Shown here: piece by piece, positions 54,745-63,492 of the stretch
Numbering within the stretch: position 1 is the stretch's first letter
Layout: each line of letters begins with the position of its first letter
DNA from: Schistocerca nitens
Lineage: Eukaryota; Arthropoda; Insecta; Orthoptera; Acrididae
Assembly: GCF_023898315.1 (NCBI RefSeq)
Contig: NC_064621.1
Coordinates: 124,347,521 to 124,411,520 of the forward strand
DNA length: 64,000 bases
Direction of reading: 5' to 3'
Translations under genes and position numbers: made by a program
The notes under the pieces: generated by a model
Seen by the model: the letters and a program-made list of their open reading frames with translations, nothing else
Told to the model about the DNA's origin: nothing
Databases searched by the model: none

Positions 54745-55140
54745 CTAACCTAAAAAACCGCCCAGTCCACGCCCCACAGTCCCTGCTACCCATTTTGCCG
54801 TCGCCTGCGTATAGTGGACACCTGATCTATTCAGCGGAACCCGAAACCCAACCACCCTTTGGCGCAAGTCGAGGAATCTGCAGCCTACACGGTCGCAGAA
54901 CCGTCTGCGCCTCTGATTCAGACCCTCCACACGGCTCTGCACCAGAGGTCCGCAATCGGTCCTATCGACTATGCTGCTATTGGTCAGCTCTGCTTTCATC
55001 TTGCAAGCAAGACTGGCAGCCTTTATCACTTCTGTTAGCCGCTCAAAACCAGGGAGAATCTCCTCTGATCCAAAGTGACACACATCATTGGTACCGACGT
55101 ATCCACCTGCAGTTCGCTGTACCCTGTGTATCGTCAAGTA
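54745..55140 (-). pseudogene. CR1-like LINE ORF1 esterase fragment (second element)
   Basis: The frame includes GGYVGTNDVCHFGSEEIL, RFCDRVGCRFLDLRQRVVGF and LNRSGVHYTQ, parallel to the SGNH domain at 51797-52531. The N-terminal GSSN block is outside this fragment. As in the other copy, Ser occupies the position where DGVH is expected. Confidence 0.83.
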
Positions 55141-55201
55141 GGCTGATTGGCTGACAGCTACCAATCGTTGACGACATGGACATCCACGAATAGCCTCTTT
55201 C

Positions 55202-55400
55202 GCCCGCCGCGGTGGTCTAGCGGTTCTAGGCGCTCAGTCCGGAACCGCGCGACTGCTACGGTCGCAGGTTCGAATCCTGCCTCTGGCATGGATGTGTGTG
55301 ATGTCCTTAGGTTAGTTTGGTTTAAGTAGTTCTAAGTTCTAGGGGACTGATGACCACAGATGTTACGTCCCATAGTGCTCAGAGCCATTTGAACCATTTG
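55202..55400 (+). repeat. tRNA-derived SINE with 10-bp target duplication
   Basis: Flanked by AGCCTCTTTC at 55192-55201 and 55401-55410. Head CGGTGGTCTAGCGGTTCTAG and B-box GGTTCGAATCC; standard body; end CATTTGAACCATTTG. Confidence 0.96.
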
Positions 55401-55429
55401 AGCCTCTTTCCTTCATCTTCCCTTACGCC

Positions 55430-55686
55430 ATGACTAGCCAATCATATTAGAGGGTCAATTAAAAGTTTTACAACAGTGACGTTAGACATCGATAGTCTGT
55501 AATAAATAGAAGCACCTATCCCCATGCAAAACCAGTCGTGCTCTGAGGAAGGCCATTGAAATTCGGCCGAAACGTCGGTTTTAGTTTATTATCGTTGTTA
55601 GTGTTTTAGTAATGACGCGGCATAATACCCAGAAGAATTTTAATGACTATGACACCGGACGCAGAAGCCTACGTTCTTATATAAGT
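55430..55686. mobile_element. Penelope-like element terminal fragment
   Basis: Contains CTGAGGAAGGCCATTG ... CGGCCGAAACGTCGG (about 55538-55575) and a segment AGAAGAATTTTAATGACTATGAC (55632-55654) of the kind found at Penelope-like element ends in insects. No RT or endonuclease is attached. The family assignment is from memory of such termini and is moderate. Confidence 0.5.
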
Positions 55687-56310
55687 TTATTCTTTGTTTG
55701 AAATATTGTTACGTCTTCCAATTCTGTAGGGCTGTCTGAAGTTGTTCAACCATCCACTGCTTCCCTTGAAATCACTGCAGTCTATGTCGCACGCAGTTTG
55801 ATGTACATCAAGTAGTAGGTCATTATCATTCACATCCTGTAAGTTGTATGGAGCATCCCTGAAACGCACAAACACCAGTTTTTGTTACAAGTGCGCCTTG
55901 TTCTACCTTGAATATCCGCAGTTTTCTTATGCACTACACAGTCATACTGCTGCGGACTTACTCGAAATCTGTTAATAATTTTTTTTTTTTGCTATACTGT
56001 GGATGATCTTCGATGTACGTAATTATGTTTAGTACCTGCTCCTTGGACAAGGATTGGCCTTTACCACGTTTCACTGGAGACGGGATTTGTGCCTCCCTGT
56101 CTCACAAGTATGATGAACTACACGGTTCGGAACCTGTTTCAATATCACTTTCGCTTGTTAAGCACCTATCGTCATCATCATACTCCTGCACATTGTCCGC
56201 ACATTCGCGCGTATACGCCACCACACACTCCACTGGCTCATATTGCAGAAATGCTAATATTTCGTCTGCCTTTTCTTTCTCGCTCTGTGAAATTCCTTTG
56301 GTTCCTTGTT
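55687..56310 (-). pseudogene. CENP-B/pogo-like DNA-binding domain, possibly spliced
   Basis: The minus-strand translation of 56310-55950 is one frame with a single TGA near 56100: an acidic stretch (VQEYDDDDRCLTSESDIETG), then KGQSLSKEQVLNIITYIEDH. A GTAAGT at about 55945 and a TTTCAG at about 55865 could be an intron, after which the frame continues RDAPYNLQDVNDNDLLLDV and DFKGSSGWLNNFRQPYRIGR, which resembles the CENP-B-type helix-turn-helix (typically 'FkaSrGWldrFkkRhgi'). It ends at a stop near 55687. No DDE transposase core follows. It may be a fragment of a pogo/Tigger element or of a domesticated host gene. Confidence 0.5.
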
Positions 56311-57654
56311 AACGAATTGGCAATTCGGCGGCTATTGTTGCTAAATGCAGTGCTTGCTTTGTTTATCGTTGCCTTTGTTCGCTTTATACCACACATTTAG
56401 CACAGCAGCACTGCTGAGAGTCACTCGTCGACTAAGCGGTTCGACTACACCCCTTAGCCCTACGCTGTGCTCACCACTGGATGCCGCCAGTCCCGCCACC
56501 TGTTGCCATTAGCAGTCAATATTGTAGTTTCATGGCAGACAATACGTGGGCATCGAATGCCATAATCATCATTTGCCTTTTGCGACCACGCACTAAAGGG
56601 GTTCCTTGCGACTGTGAGAATACTTTCGTAGAAAAATGCACGAGGAGGATACGTAAGATCAGATAATGTGTCAGTACTGTAATAACGAATGATGCCTGAA
56701 ATAGTGTTTGTACCCGTTGAATTCACAGATGCAGCTACACTACACAAGGCACGTTCGAGTGTGCGATCGTGAGTATTTGTCATACTACGATCACTTACCA
56801 CATTTGCTATTTTATTAACGAATTTTTTTAGAGAAAAAAGGCTGCCGATAAGTTTTCCTTTCAACTATTATTCTATATTTATGCTCACTTCACGAGACAT
56901 ACGTGGCAAGATGAAATACGTTGACTGATTCTTCATAGAAGCTACGATATCTGAATTTTAAGAGTAAACCTGTACCAAATGCAAGGCGTCTCCGATGTAA
57001 TAGGAGTTTTGTGTGTGCCTCTGACTGCCGTTTTCGCATTTACAAAAAGAATTTCTAACGTTAGGAGCGGGGTGGTAATGAGGATTCTGCAGCATTTCCC
57101 ATGGGGTAGGCACCCGAAAGAAGCTTCGCTGTTTGCTACGTGCAGAAGCAATGACGTCACAAGCACCCTCCTTATCAGTGACATCAATAATCTTACCACT
57201 GATATCACCTTAATCATCAGTGGCGCTATCAAGCCACGCTTCCGTCTCTTCCCCTTCCCCAGTGTACATTCAGTCAAAAACCAAAATAGCAGAATAGCGC
57301 AATTGTGCTAGTGTGATATTAGAGTCCCCTCCCCTAAATCCAGTGAATCACAGTTCAGTACGAGTCATCCAGTCGAAATTCAATACGGCAGAAATAACTC
57401 ACTTGTGTCTTATACCCCACTATTTCATAACCAATCATAGTGAAGTATTAAACTGAAGCAACCAGTTGGAATGCAGTTTAATGAAATAATTACAATGGCT
57501 TACTTGTGATTTGTATCTCTTCACACACACCTCGCTGTCTCCAGCCAATCACATTGAAATATGAATATCAGATACAGTTTTAACAAATTAATGGAATAAA
57601 TTACAATATATCCAAGTTGGTGGAGCTAGCCAAGTTTCAATAAATAAAGCACTC
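56311..57654. other. Unassigned stretch
   Basis: A 134-codon minus-strand frame at 56460-56864 (IIRYYSTDTLSDLTYPPRAF) is open and not obviously a shadow, but I cannot assign it. It may belong with the CENP-B-like fragment to its left. The rest (56942-57654) shows no domain and turns AT-rich near the 5S-derived SINE. Confidence 0.4.
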
Positions 57655-57966
57655 CGTCTTCAGACCACGAGTGGCCTATCGGGACCATCCGACCGCCGTG
57701 TCATCCTCAGTGGAGGATGCAGATAGGAGGGGCGTGGGGTCAGCACACCGCTCTCCCGGTCGTAAGATGGTATTCTTGACTGAAGCCGCTACTATTTGGT
57801 GGAGTAGCTCCTTAATCGGCATCACAAAGCTGAGTGAACCCCGAAAAATGGCAACAGCGCATGGCGGCCTGGATGGTTTCCCATCCAAGTGCTGACCACG
57901 CCCGACAGCGCTTAACTTCGGTGATCTCACGGGAACTGGTGTATCCACTGCGGCAAGGCCGTTGCC
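57655..57966 (-). repeat. 5S rRNA-derived SINE (SINE3-like)
   Basis: On the minus strand the first ~115 bases (57966-57850) are recognisably 5S-rRNA-like, including the internal promoter: GATCACCGAAGTTAAGC, CTGTCGGGCGTGGTCAG and CACTTGGATGGGAAACC. The segment continues with non-5S sequence (ATGCGCTGTTGCCATTTTTC ... GATGACACGGCGGTCGG) and ends near 57655 with CTTTATTTATTGAAACTTGG. Similar TTCAATA(A/T)ATA flanks at about 57635 and 57971 may be the target duplication. It is not a functional 5S gene because the 3' end is replaced. Confidence 0.88.
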
Positions 57967-58689
57967 AAGCTTCAATATATAAGTAAAATAAATTAAACAA
58001 ATTTAAAAATGCAACTTGGTGCAACTAGCCCAGTTGTGATTCGTACCCTGTGCTCCTTCCCTCTTCTTCAGCCGGCCATAGTGTAACATTAAAATGAAGT
58101 GTAAAACTTTCCAGTACTGTTTCCAAGATTGGAAAATTCAGAAGGAGCGTTGTAGAGCCAGAGGAGGGAGAATATTGAGGGTAACAGTAACGAAATATGT
58201 GTGGTTTTGAAAGGAAATGTTTTACAGTAATTGTCTAGTGATTTCGTAGCCACACCTAGTAGCCCACACGCCACATTACCGCCGTGCAGCATGTATTGGC
58301 GTGCAAGAGCGTTCGGTTTTTCATGCAGAGTATGTGCGATGCTGGCCACGGCAGCAGTTGTGGACCTATCTGTGTCGAAAATTTGCTAGTTTGTCAACAA
58401 CCGCTTAGTCTGCGAGGTGGGGATTCCATAGCAAGGCACTGAGGTCCGGAGACTATGCTAAAAATATGTAGGAGTCAACGCCATACTAGGTGTGTGACTA
58501 TCGTAATAAGACTGGCAACATTGCGAGCGATCCGGCAACTTACGTAGATCAGCGTATTCATCCCTTCCAGATGCTCAGTCCGAGTTTCAGCTCCGTACAG
58601 CCATCACCTGATTTTTGAGGGCGCCATCACTTCAGCCGTGGTTTTGTTGTGTGTTACGAAAATGAAACAGCGGAATTTAGAGCAACGTT
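57967..58689. other. No gene recognised
   Basis: A short AT-rich flank of the SINE is followed by unique sequence; the 86-codon minus frame at 58089-58349 has no domain. The mariner pseudogene probably begins near the right edge. Confidence 0.4.
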
Positions 58690-59200
58690 ATGGAATCCGC
58701 AGTTGTGGCCTTTGAAAAGTGATTCACAATGACACTGACTATCAAGAGCACAAGTTTTTCCACGGAAAAAATAATTTTTGGAAGGTCGAAAACACGTTGA
58801 AGATGAACCTTACTCAGGAAGACATTCAAAACGACAAAAACAAGGAACGTGCCCTCCTCTTGTGGGATCAGACCAACGTTTAACAATAAGGATGATGGGT
58901 GAAACACTTTCACCGTATAACAAATTTTGACCGAAGTTTTGCACATGTGAAAGGTTTGTGCCACAATGGTGTCGACAAACCTCGCAACTGAGCGGAAGAT
59001 CAATCGAAGAATCGTCTGAATTGATGTTCTTGTGAGGATCACCAATCACCATGAATCGTTCAGTCGTGTAATGGAAAGTGATGAAGCTTGGATTTTTCAG
59101 TAGGATCCTGAGACAAACCGGCAAAGTGAGGTGTGGCACACTGAGTCATCTCCTCGGTCAAAAAATGGTCGAATGAGCGAGTCATTAATCAAAACAATGA
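58690..59200 (+). pseudogene. mariner transposase pseudogene, part 1
   Basis: The plus-strand translation in shifting frames matches the first half of a mariner transposase: a piece before the core (GRSKTR, LLRKTFKTTKTRN), then VMESDEAWIFQ (first catalytic Asp block), DPETNRQSEVWHTESSPRSK and MSESLIKTM. Stops and frameshifts are frequent. The sequence breaks at AATG (59197-59200) and continues at 62087 after a Penelope-like insertion. Confidence 0.87.
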
Positions 59201-59201
59201 G

Positions 59202-59474
59202 ATGGCACTCCAACCAGTCGTAACACCTCAGGTTCCAGAAGCAGAGCAAGATGGTCTGTCCATCCAGCAAGATCGGGAGACTGGTGGAAATGTTAAAGAC
59301 GACATGAGGTTACGGAAACCACGCATTTACAATATACCTTGTCATTGTGGCATGTCCTACATTGGCCAGACGACAAAAACAGTGGCTATCAGGTGCAAGG
59401 AACATCAAAGGCACACACGATTAAGACAGGTGACAAAATCAGCCATTGCTGAACATTGTCTAGAACTAGATTAA
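59202..59474 (+). pseudogene. Penelope-like GIY-YIG endonuclease fragment
   Basis: The frame encodes RKPRIYNIPCHCGMSYIGQT, then KTVAIRCKEHQRHTRL and KSAIAEHCLELD before a TAA. The IYNIPC ... SYIGQT pair is the GIY-YIG motif in the form used by Penelope-like elements, with the CHC zinc-binding residues between its two halves, followed by the conserved Arg (IRCKEH) region. GIY-YIG domains make the DNA nick for Penelope retrotransposition. The RT that should precede it is absent, and continuation of the domain after the TAA is visible only as decayed sequence (about 59475-59640). Confidence 0.87.
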
Positions 59475-59639
59475 GCCATGAATTATGATGAAACCAAGAT
59501 TCTAGCACAGCCACCCGGATTTTAGAACAATGTTGTAAGGGAATCGATAGAGATAAAAGTAACTGACTATCTCATGAACCGCGACGTGGGGTACCAGCTA
59601 AGCACAGCCTCAGTCCCTGCTCTAGAGCAGTTAAAGGAG

Positions 59640-59967
59640 CAAGGGGACAGCTGCAGAACTCCATGAACAGAAGAACCGGAAGCGTGGATATAGAAAACGA
59701 TCGCCAGACAGAGTGCCAGGTTCACCGGACCGAAGACGGAACGTCCAGGAGCGGGTCCGACGGGCTCGGACCGCAGAGGGAACATTCAGAGCCGCAGAGG
59801 ACCGAAAACTGAACGGCAGCGCACCAGAAGATCGTAGTGAGCGGGAAAGGACCGCAGGGAGAACGCCTGGCAACCCAGACAGAACCCCAAACACACCAGG
59901 AGCGGGTCTGGTGGGAGCGGACCGCAGAGGGAACGCCCAGAACCGCAGCGGACGGAAAAGGGAACAG
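59640..59967. repeat. GC-rich region with ~150-bp period
   Basis: CAGGAGCGGGTC ... CGGACCGCAGAGGGAAC occurs at about 59748-59785 and again at about 59898-59935, with shorter related blocks (AAAGGACCGCAGGGAGAACG) between and another (CGCGGACCGGGGAGAGAACG) at about 61906. It appears to be the degenerate tandem 3' region of the Penelope-like element. Confidence 0.7.
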
Positions 59968-59969
59968 CA

Positions 59970-61856
59970 TTGCTCCAGTTGAGTTTAATTGATGAAAGGA
60001 GAAAACATAAAAATGCAGTAAATGAAGCAGGCAAAAAGGAATACAAACGTCTCAAAAATGAGATTGACAGGAAGTGCAAAATGGCTAAGCAGGGATGGCT
60101 AGAGGACAAATGTAAGGATGTAAAGGCTTATCTCACTAGGGGTAAGATAGATACTGCCTACAGGAAAATTAAAGAGACCTTTGGAGATAAGAGAACCACT
60201 TCTATGAACATCAAGAGCTCAGATGGAAACCCAGTTCTAAGCAAAGAAGGGAAAGCAGAAAGGTGGAAGGAGTATATAGAGGGTCTATACAAGGGCGATG
60301 TACTTGAGGACAATATTATGGAAATGGAAGAGGATGTAGATGAAGATCAAATGGGAGATACTATACTGCGTGAAGAGTTTGACAGAGCACTGAAAGACCT
60401 GAGTCGAAACAAGGCCCCCGGAGTAGACAACATTCCATTGGAACTACTGACGGCCTTGGGAGAGCCAGTCCTGACAAAACTCTACCATCTGGTGAGCAAG
60501 ATGTATGAAACAGGCGAAATACCCTCAGACTTCAAGAAGAATATAATAATTCCAATCCCAAAGAAAGCAGGTGTTGACAGATGTGAGAATTACCGAACAA
60601 TCAGTTTAATAAGCCACAGCTGCAAAATACTAACACGAATTCTCTACAGACGAATGGAAAAACTGGTAGAAGCCGACCTCGGGGAAGATCAGTTTGGATT
60701 CCGTAGAAATACTGGAACACGTGAGGCAATACTGACTTTACGACTTATCTTAGAAGAAAGATTAAGGAAAGGCAAACCTACGTTTCTAGCATTTGTAGAC
60801 TTAGAGAAAGCTTTTGACAATGTTGACTGGAATACTCTCTTTCAAATTCTAAAGGTGGCAGGGGTAAAATACAGGGAGCGAAAGGCTATTTACAATTTGT
60901 ACAGAAACCAGATGGCAGTTATAAGAGTCGAGGGACACGAAAGGGAAGCAGTGGTTGGGAAGGGAGTAAGACAGGGTTGTAGCCTCTCCCCGATGTTATT
61001 CAATCTGTATATTGAGCAAGCAGTGAAGGAAACAAAAGAAAAATTCGGAGTAGGTATTAAAATCCATGGAGAAGAAATAAAAACTTTGAGGTTCGCCGAT
61101 GACATTGTAATTCTGTCAGAGACAGCAAAGGACTTGGAAGAGCAGTTGAACGGAATGGATGGTGTCTTGAAGGGAGGATATAAGATGAACATCAACAAAA
61201 GCAAAACGAGGATAATGGAATGTAGTCGAAGTAAGTCGGGTGATGTTGAGGGTATTAGATTAGGAAATGAGACACTTAAAGTAGTAAAGGAGTTTTGCTA
61301 TTTGGGGAGCAAAATAACCGATGATGGTCGAAGTAGAGAGGATATAAAATGTAGACTGGCAATGGCAAGGAAATCGTTTCTGAAGAAGAGAAATTTGTTA
61401 ACATCGAGTATAGATTTAAGTGTCAGGAAGTCTTTTCTGAAAGTATTTGTATGGAGTGTAGCCATGTATGGAAGTGAAACATGGACGATAAATAGTTTGG
61501 ACAAGAAGAGAATAGAAGCTTTCGAAATGTGGTGCTACAGAAGAATGCTGAAGATTAGATGGGTAGATCACATAACTAATGAGGAGGTACTGAATCGGAT
61601 TGGGGAGAAGAGGAGTTTGTGGCACAACTTGACCAGAAGAAGGGATCGGTTGGTAGGACATGTTCTGAGGCATCAAGGGATCACCAATTTAGTATTGGAG
61701 GGCAGCGTGGAGGGTAAAAATCGTAGGGGGAGACCAAGAGATGCATACACTAAGCAGATTCAGAAGGATGTAGGTTGCAGTAGGTACTGGGAGATGAAGA
61801 AGCTTGCACAGGATAGAGTAGCATGGAGAGCTGCATCAAACCAGTCTCAGGACTGA
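59970..61856 (+). CDS. RTE-type LINE reverse transcriptase, long open frame
   Basis: The 628-codon frame is open from before the LINE junction; its first few codons, including the ATG, derive from flanking DNA, so the natural start is missing. RT motifs in order: IIPIPKKAGVDRCENYRTIS, DQFGFRRNTGTREAIL, AFVDLEKAFDNVDW (about residue 275), KGVRQGCSLSPMLFNLY and LRFADDIVILSE (about residue 374, catalytic FADD intact). The C-terminal domain has GSETWTINSLDKKRIEAF and GKNRRGRPRDAYTKQ. The endonuclease is lost by 5' truncation, so it cannot jump by itself. The undamaged RT frame suggests recent insertion. Confidence 0.93.
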   Translation: MLQLSLIDERRKHKNAVNEAGKKEYKRLKNEIDRKCKMAKQGWLEDKCKDVKAYLTRGKIDTAYRKIKETFGDKRTTSMNIKSSDGNPVLSKEGKAERWKEYIEGLYKGDVLEDNIMEMEEDVDEDQMGDTILREEFDRALKDLSRNKAPGVDNIPLELLTALGEPVLTKLYHLVSKMYETGEIPSDFKKNIIIPIPKKAGVDRCENYRTISLISHSCKILTRILYRRMEKLVEADLGEDQFGFRRNTGTREAILTLRLILEERLRKGKPTFLAFVDLEKAFDNVDWNTLFQILKVAGVKYRERKAIYNLYRNQMAVIRVEGHEREAVVGKGVRQGCSLSPMLFNLYIEQAVKETKEKFGVGIKIHGEEIKTLRFADDIVILSETAKDLEEQLNGMDGVLKGGYKMNINKSKTRIMECSRSKSGDVEGIRLGNETLKVVKEFCYLGSKITDDGRSREDIKCRLAMARKSFLKKRNLLTSSIDLSVRKSFLKVFVWSVAMYGSETWTINSLDKKRIEAFEMWCYRRMLKIRWVDHITNEEVLNRIGEKRSLWHNLTRRRDRLVGHVLRHQGITNLVLEGSVEGKNRRGRPRDAYTKQIQKDVGCSRYWEMKKLAQDRVAWRAASNQSQD

Positions 61857-61874
61857 AGACCACAACAACAACAA
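59979..61874 (+). mobile_element. RTE-type LINE A, 5' truncated copy
   Basis: Flanked by CATTGCTCCAG at 59968-59978 and 61875-61885 (11-bp target duplication). It begins inside the linker before the RT and ends in an ACCACAACAACAACAA tail. It is closely related to the copy at 28241-31648, but its reading frame is uninterrupted. Confidence 0.97.
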
Positions 61875-62086
61875 CATTGCTCCAGCAAGTCGCAGCGAGC
61901 GAGCGCGGACCGGGGAGAGAACGCCTGCAATCGCCGGTGGAGGAGGAAGGTCGCAGACATAAATACTGGACCAGGTCCACTCGAGGAGCAGTCTCCAGTC
62001 GCACCTGATGGAGGTTATGAGCTACGTTACTGAAATATCCTGCAAGAACGACGCTGATATCCGGCAGAACAACCGACAACCCAAGA

Positions 62087-62395
62087 TGTTAATGCTGATT
62101 TGCTTTTTTGGCAGTTGGGCTATCGCACACAAAGAATTTGTGCGTCCAGGACAAACTGTCAATGAGGTATTTTACAAACACTCCTTGAAAGACTCCAGAA
62201 AAGGGTGAGTCGAGTAAGACTGGACTTTGCAGAGAAGTGGATGCTGCATCATGACAACATCTCATGACCACTTCCATCACGGAATTTTTTAGCACAAAAG
62301 GCATTCTTGTTGTTCCAAAGACACCTATTCACCTCAACTGAACCCATGTAACTTTTCCTTTAGCCAAAATTGAAAAACGTTTTAAAAGGATTTTG
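62087..62395 (+). pseudogene. mariner transposase pseudogene, part 2
   Basis: Continues the frame of 58690-59200: MLICFFGSWAIAHKEFVRPG, QTVNEVFYKHSLKD, then, after frame breaks, the second catalytic block (CIMTTS where HHDNA is usual, near 62246-62262) and the region before the third acid (FLAQKAFLLF). The second catalytic Asp appears to be changed or shifted. It is broken again near 62395 by gypsy 3' sequence. Confidence 0.85.
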
Positions 62396-63165
62396 GGACT
62401 CAGATTCACCAATCCCGAAGACAGCGCGACCACAGAGCCAGCAGAGGATGTCATCAAAACGCCACGGGACGACCCCATGGAGACGGATTGTCATCCTACC
62501 GATGGGGCTGGACCCGCCCACGCCATAGCAGCCGACGCCTTCTGCATCTTGCTATGGTCCTCAGGCCCACCTCAGGGGGTGGACATGTACCTGGGGGCGT
62601 TTCTGCCAGAGTGGAGGCCAGATGGCAGGGTAAGACTGGAAGCTTGACGTCTCCTGCAGCCACAGCTTCCAGTCCCTCAGAGCATCAACACTCCTGCCTC
62701 CCCCGCCGTTGTCGAGCTCCCTATACGACGACGGTCCGTCGCTTTGGGGGGGGGGGGGGGGGGAGGAATGTTACGGCGTAAAGTCAAGTGCCGGCACGCC
62801 AGTCGGAAACGAGAGAGCAGAGAGGGCTCTCAAGAAGACGTCAGTCAATCGCACGCTGACCGACTCCTCTCCAGGACGACAACGCAACGGCAGCGGCCTC
62901 TACGCGAAGAGGACATAAGCGCCGCTCAGACTGGTCGCGGCCCACTTCTACAGATTAGGTACTTCAAGACCAGCGACTTAGGAATTCTCTAGACTGAAGA
63001 ACATTGTTTATTTGTGTGTCGCCCCTTGCTTGCGACACATCTGTTTAACACACAGTGAAGTATTGTCATGTATTTCTCGTAATAAAACTCGTTAATGCGA
63101 TTTGCCTTAACCATCCGAGAAGCAGGTTCCCTAGACACTCCATCTCTGACAACCAGGCAGAATTC
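62396..63165 (+). mobile_element. Gypsy-type 3' end: coding tail, PPT and LTR
   Basis: The first part (62396-62647) encodes a Pro/Asp-rich tail with SSGPPQGVDMYLGAFLPEW and VRLEA. A G-run and GAGGAA (62746-62768) form a polypurine tract directly before TGTTACGGCG (62769), a typical LTR start. The LTR-like region runs to about 63110-63165 and contains an AATAAA at 63080. The 5' part of the element is missing. It interrupts the mariner pseudogene, which resumes at about 63166. Confidence 0.75.
62746..62768 (+). other. Polypurine tract with long G-run
   Basis: About 18 consecutive G are followed by AGGAA immediately upstream of the LTR start TGTTACGG. This is the expected position and composition for plus-strand priming in an LTR retrotransposon. 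Confidence 0.8.
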
Positions 63166-63330
63166 AGACCCTACCATTTGAAGTCTTTCCGCGCTGCTAC
63201 CAAGGCTGACTTCGCCGCTGTAGCTACCGAAGAGAACTACTTCGAAGGCGACATTATTGTTGTTTGAAAGAAAGTAGAAACTTTGGTAGATAAAAAATCA
63301 GCCTCATTACGCTCCTCACACATTTAGTAT
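63166..63330 (+). pseudogene. mariner transposase pseudogene, part 3
   Basis: The translation reads HLKSFRAATKADFAAVATEE, NYFEGDIIVV, then, after a TGA, KKVETLVDKKSA, matching the C-terminal end of mariner transposases (usually '..gdYFEGD..'). It completes the pseudogene started at 58690. Confidence 0.82.
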
Positions 63331-63492
63331 TTTATTGTATGAGAAAGGTGATGTAACCTTCTGTAATCATAATCGATTGTACACTGTCATCAACGTCACC
63401 TGTGGTATAATTTTCGCTGTGGTCACAGAAAGCTTTCTTGCCGCTACAGTGTTTACATATATTAACGTTTGCCGCAAAGTGCGCCAGCTTAC
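63331..63492. other. GH31 intron start
   Basis: Short AT-rich intronic sequence lies between the mariner remnant and the donor of the catalytic exon. Confidence 0.6.

Larger units (their letters stand above)
53506..55140 (-). mobile_element. Second CR1-like LINE, 3' truncated
   Basis: A related but distinct CR1-like element contains ORF1 esterase remnants (55164-54745) and an endonuclease frame (54588-53506). It ends at about 53515, inside the linker between endonuclease and RT; the RT is missing. It abuts the 5' leader of the LINE at 48932-53400. A SINE is inserted just beyond its 5' side at 55202. Confidence 0.82.
59201..62086 (+). mobile_element. Penelope-like element, 5' truncated, with RTE inside
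   Basis: Inserted into the mariner pseudogene with AATG on both sides (59197-59200, about 62087-62090 by alignment of the mariner frame). It holds a GIY-YIG endonuclease fragment (59202-59474), a GC-rich region with roughly 150-bp periodicity (59640-59967), an RTE-type LINE (59979-61874) and a 3' part (61875-62086). No reverse transcriptase is present, so the element is 5' truncated. Confidence 0.78.

Noticed and set aside
57850-57966. Functional 5S rRNA gene
   Set aside because: The 3' part of 5S is replaced by unrelated sequence and there is no terminator in the right place; a SINE explains it better.
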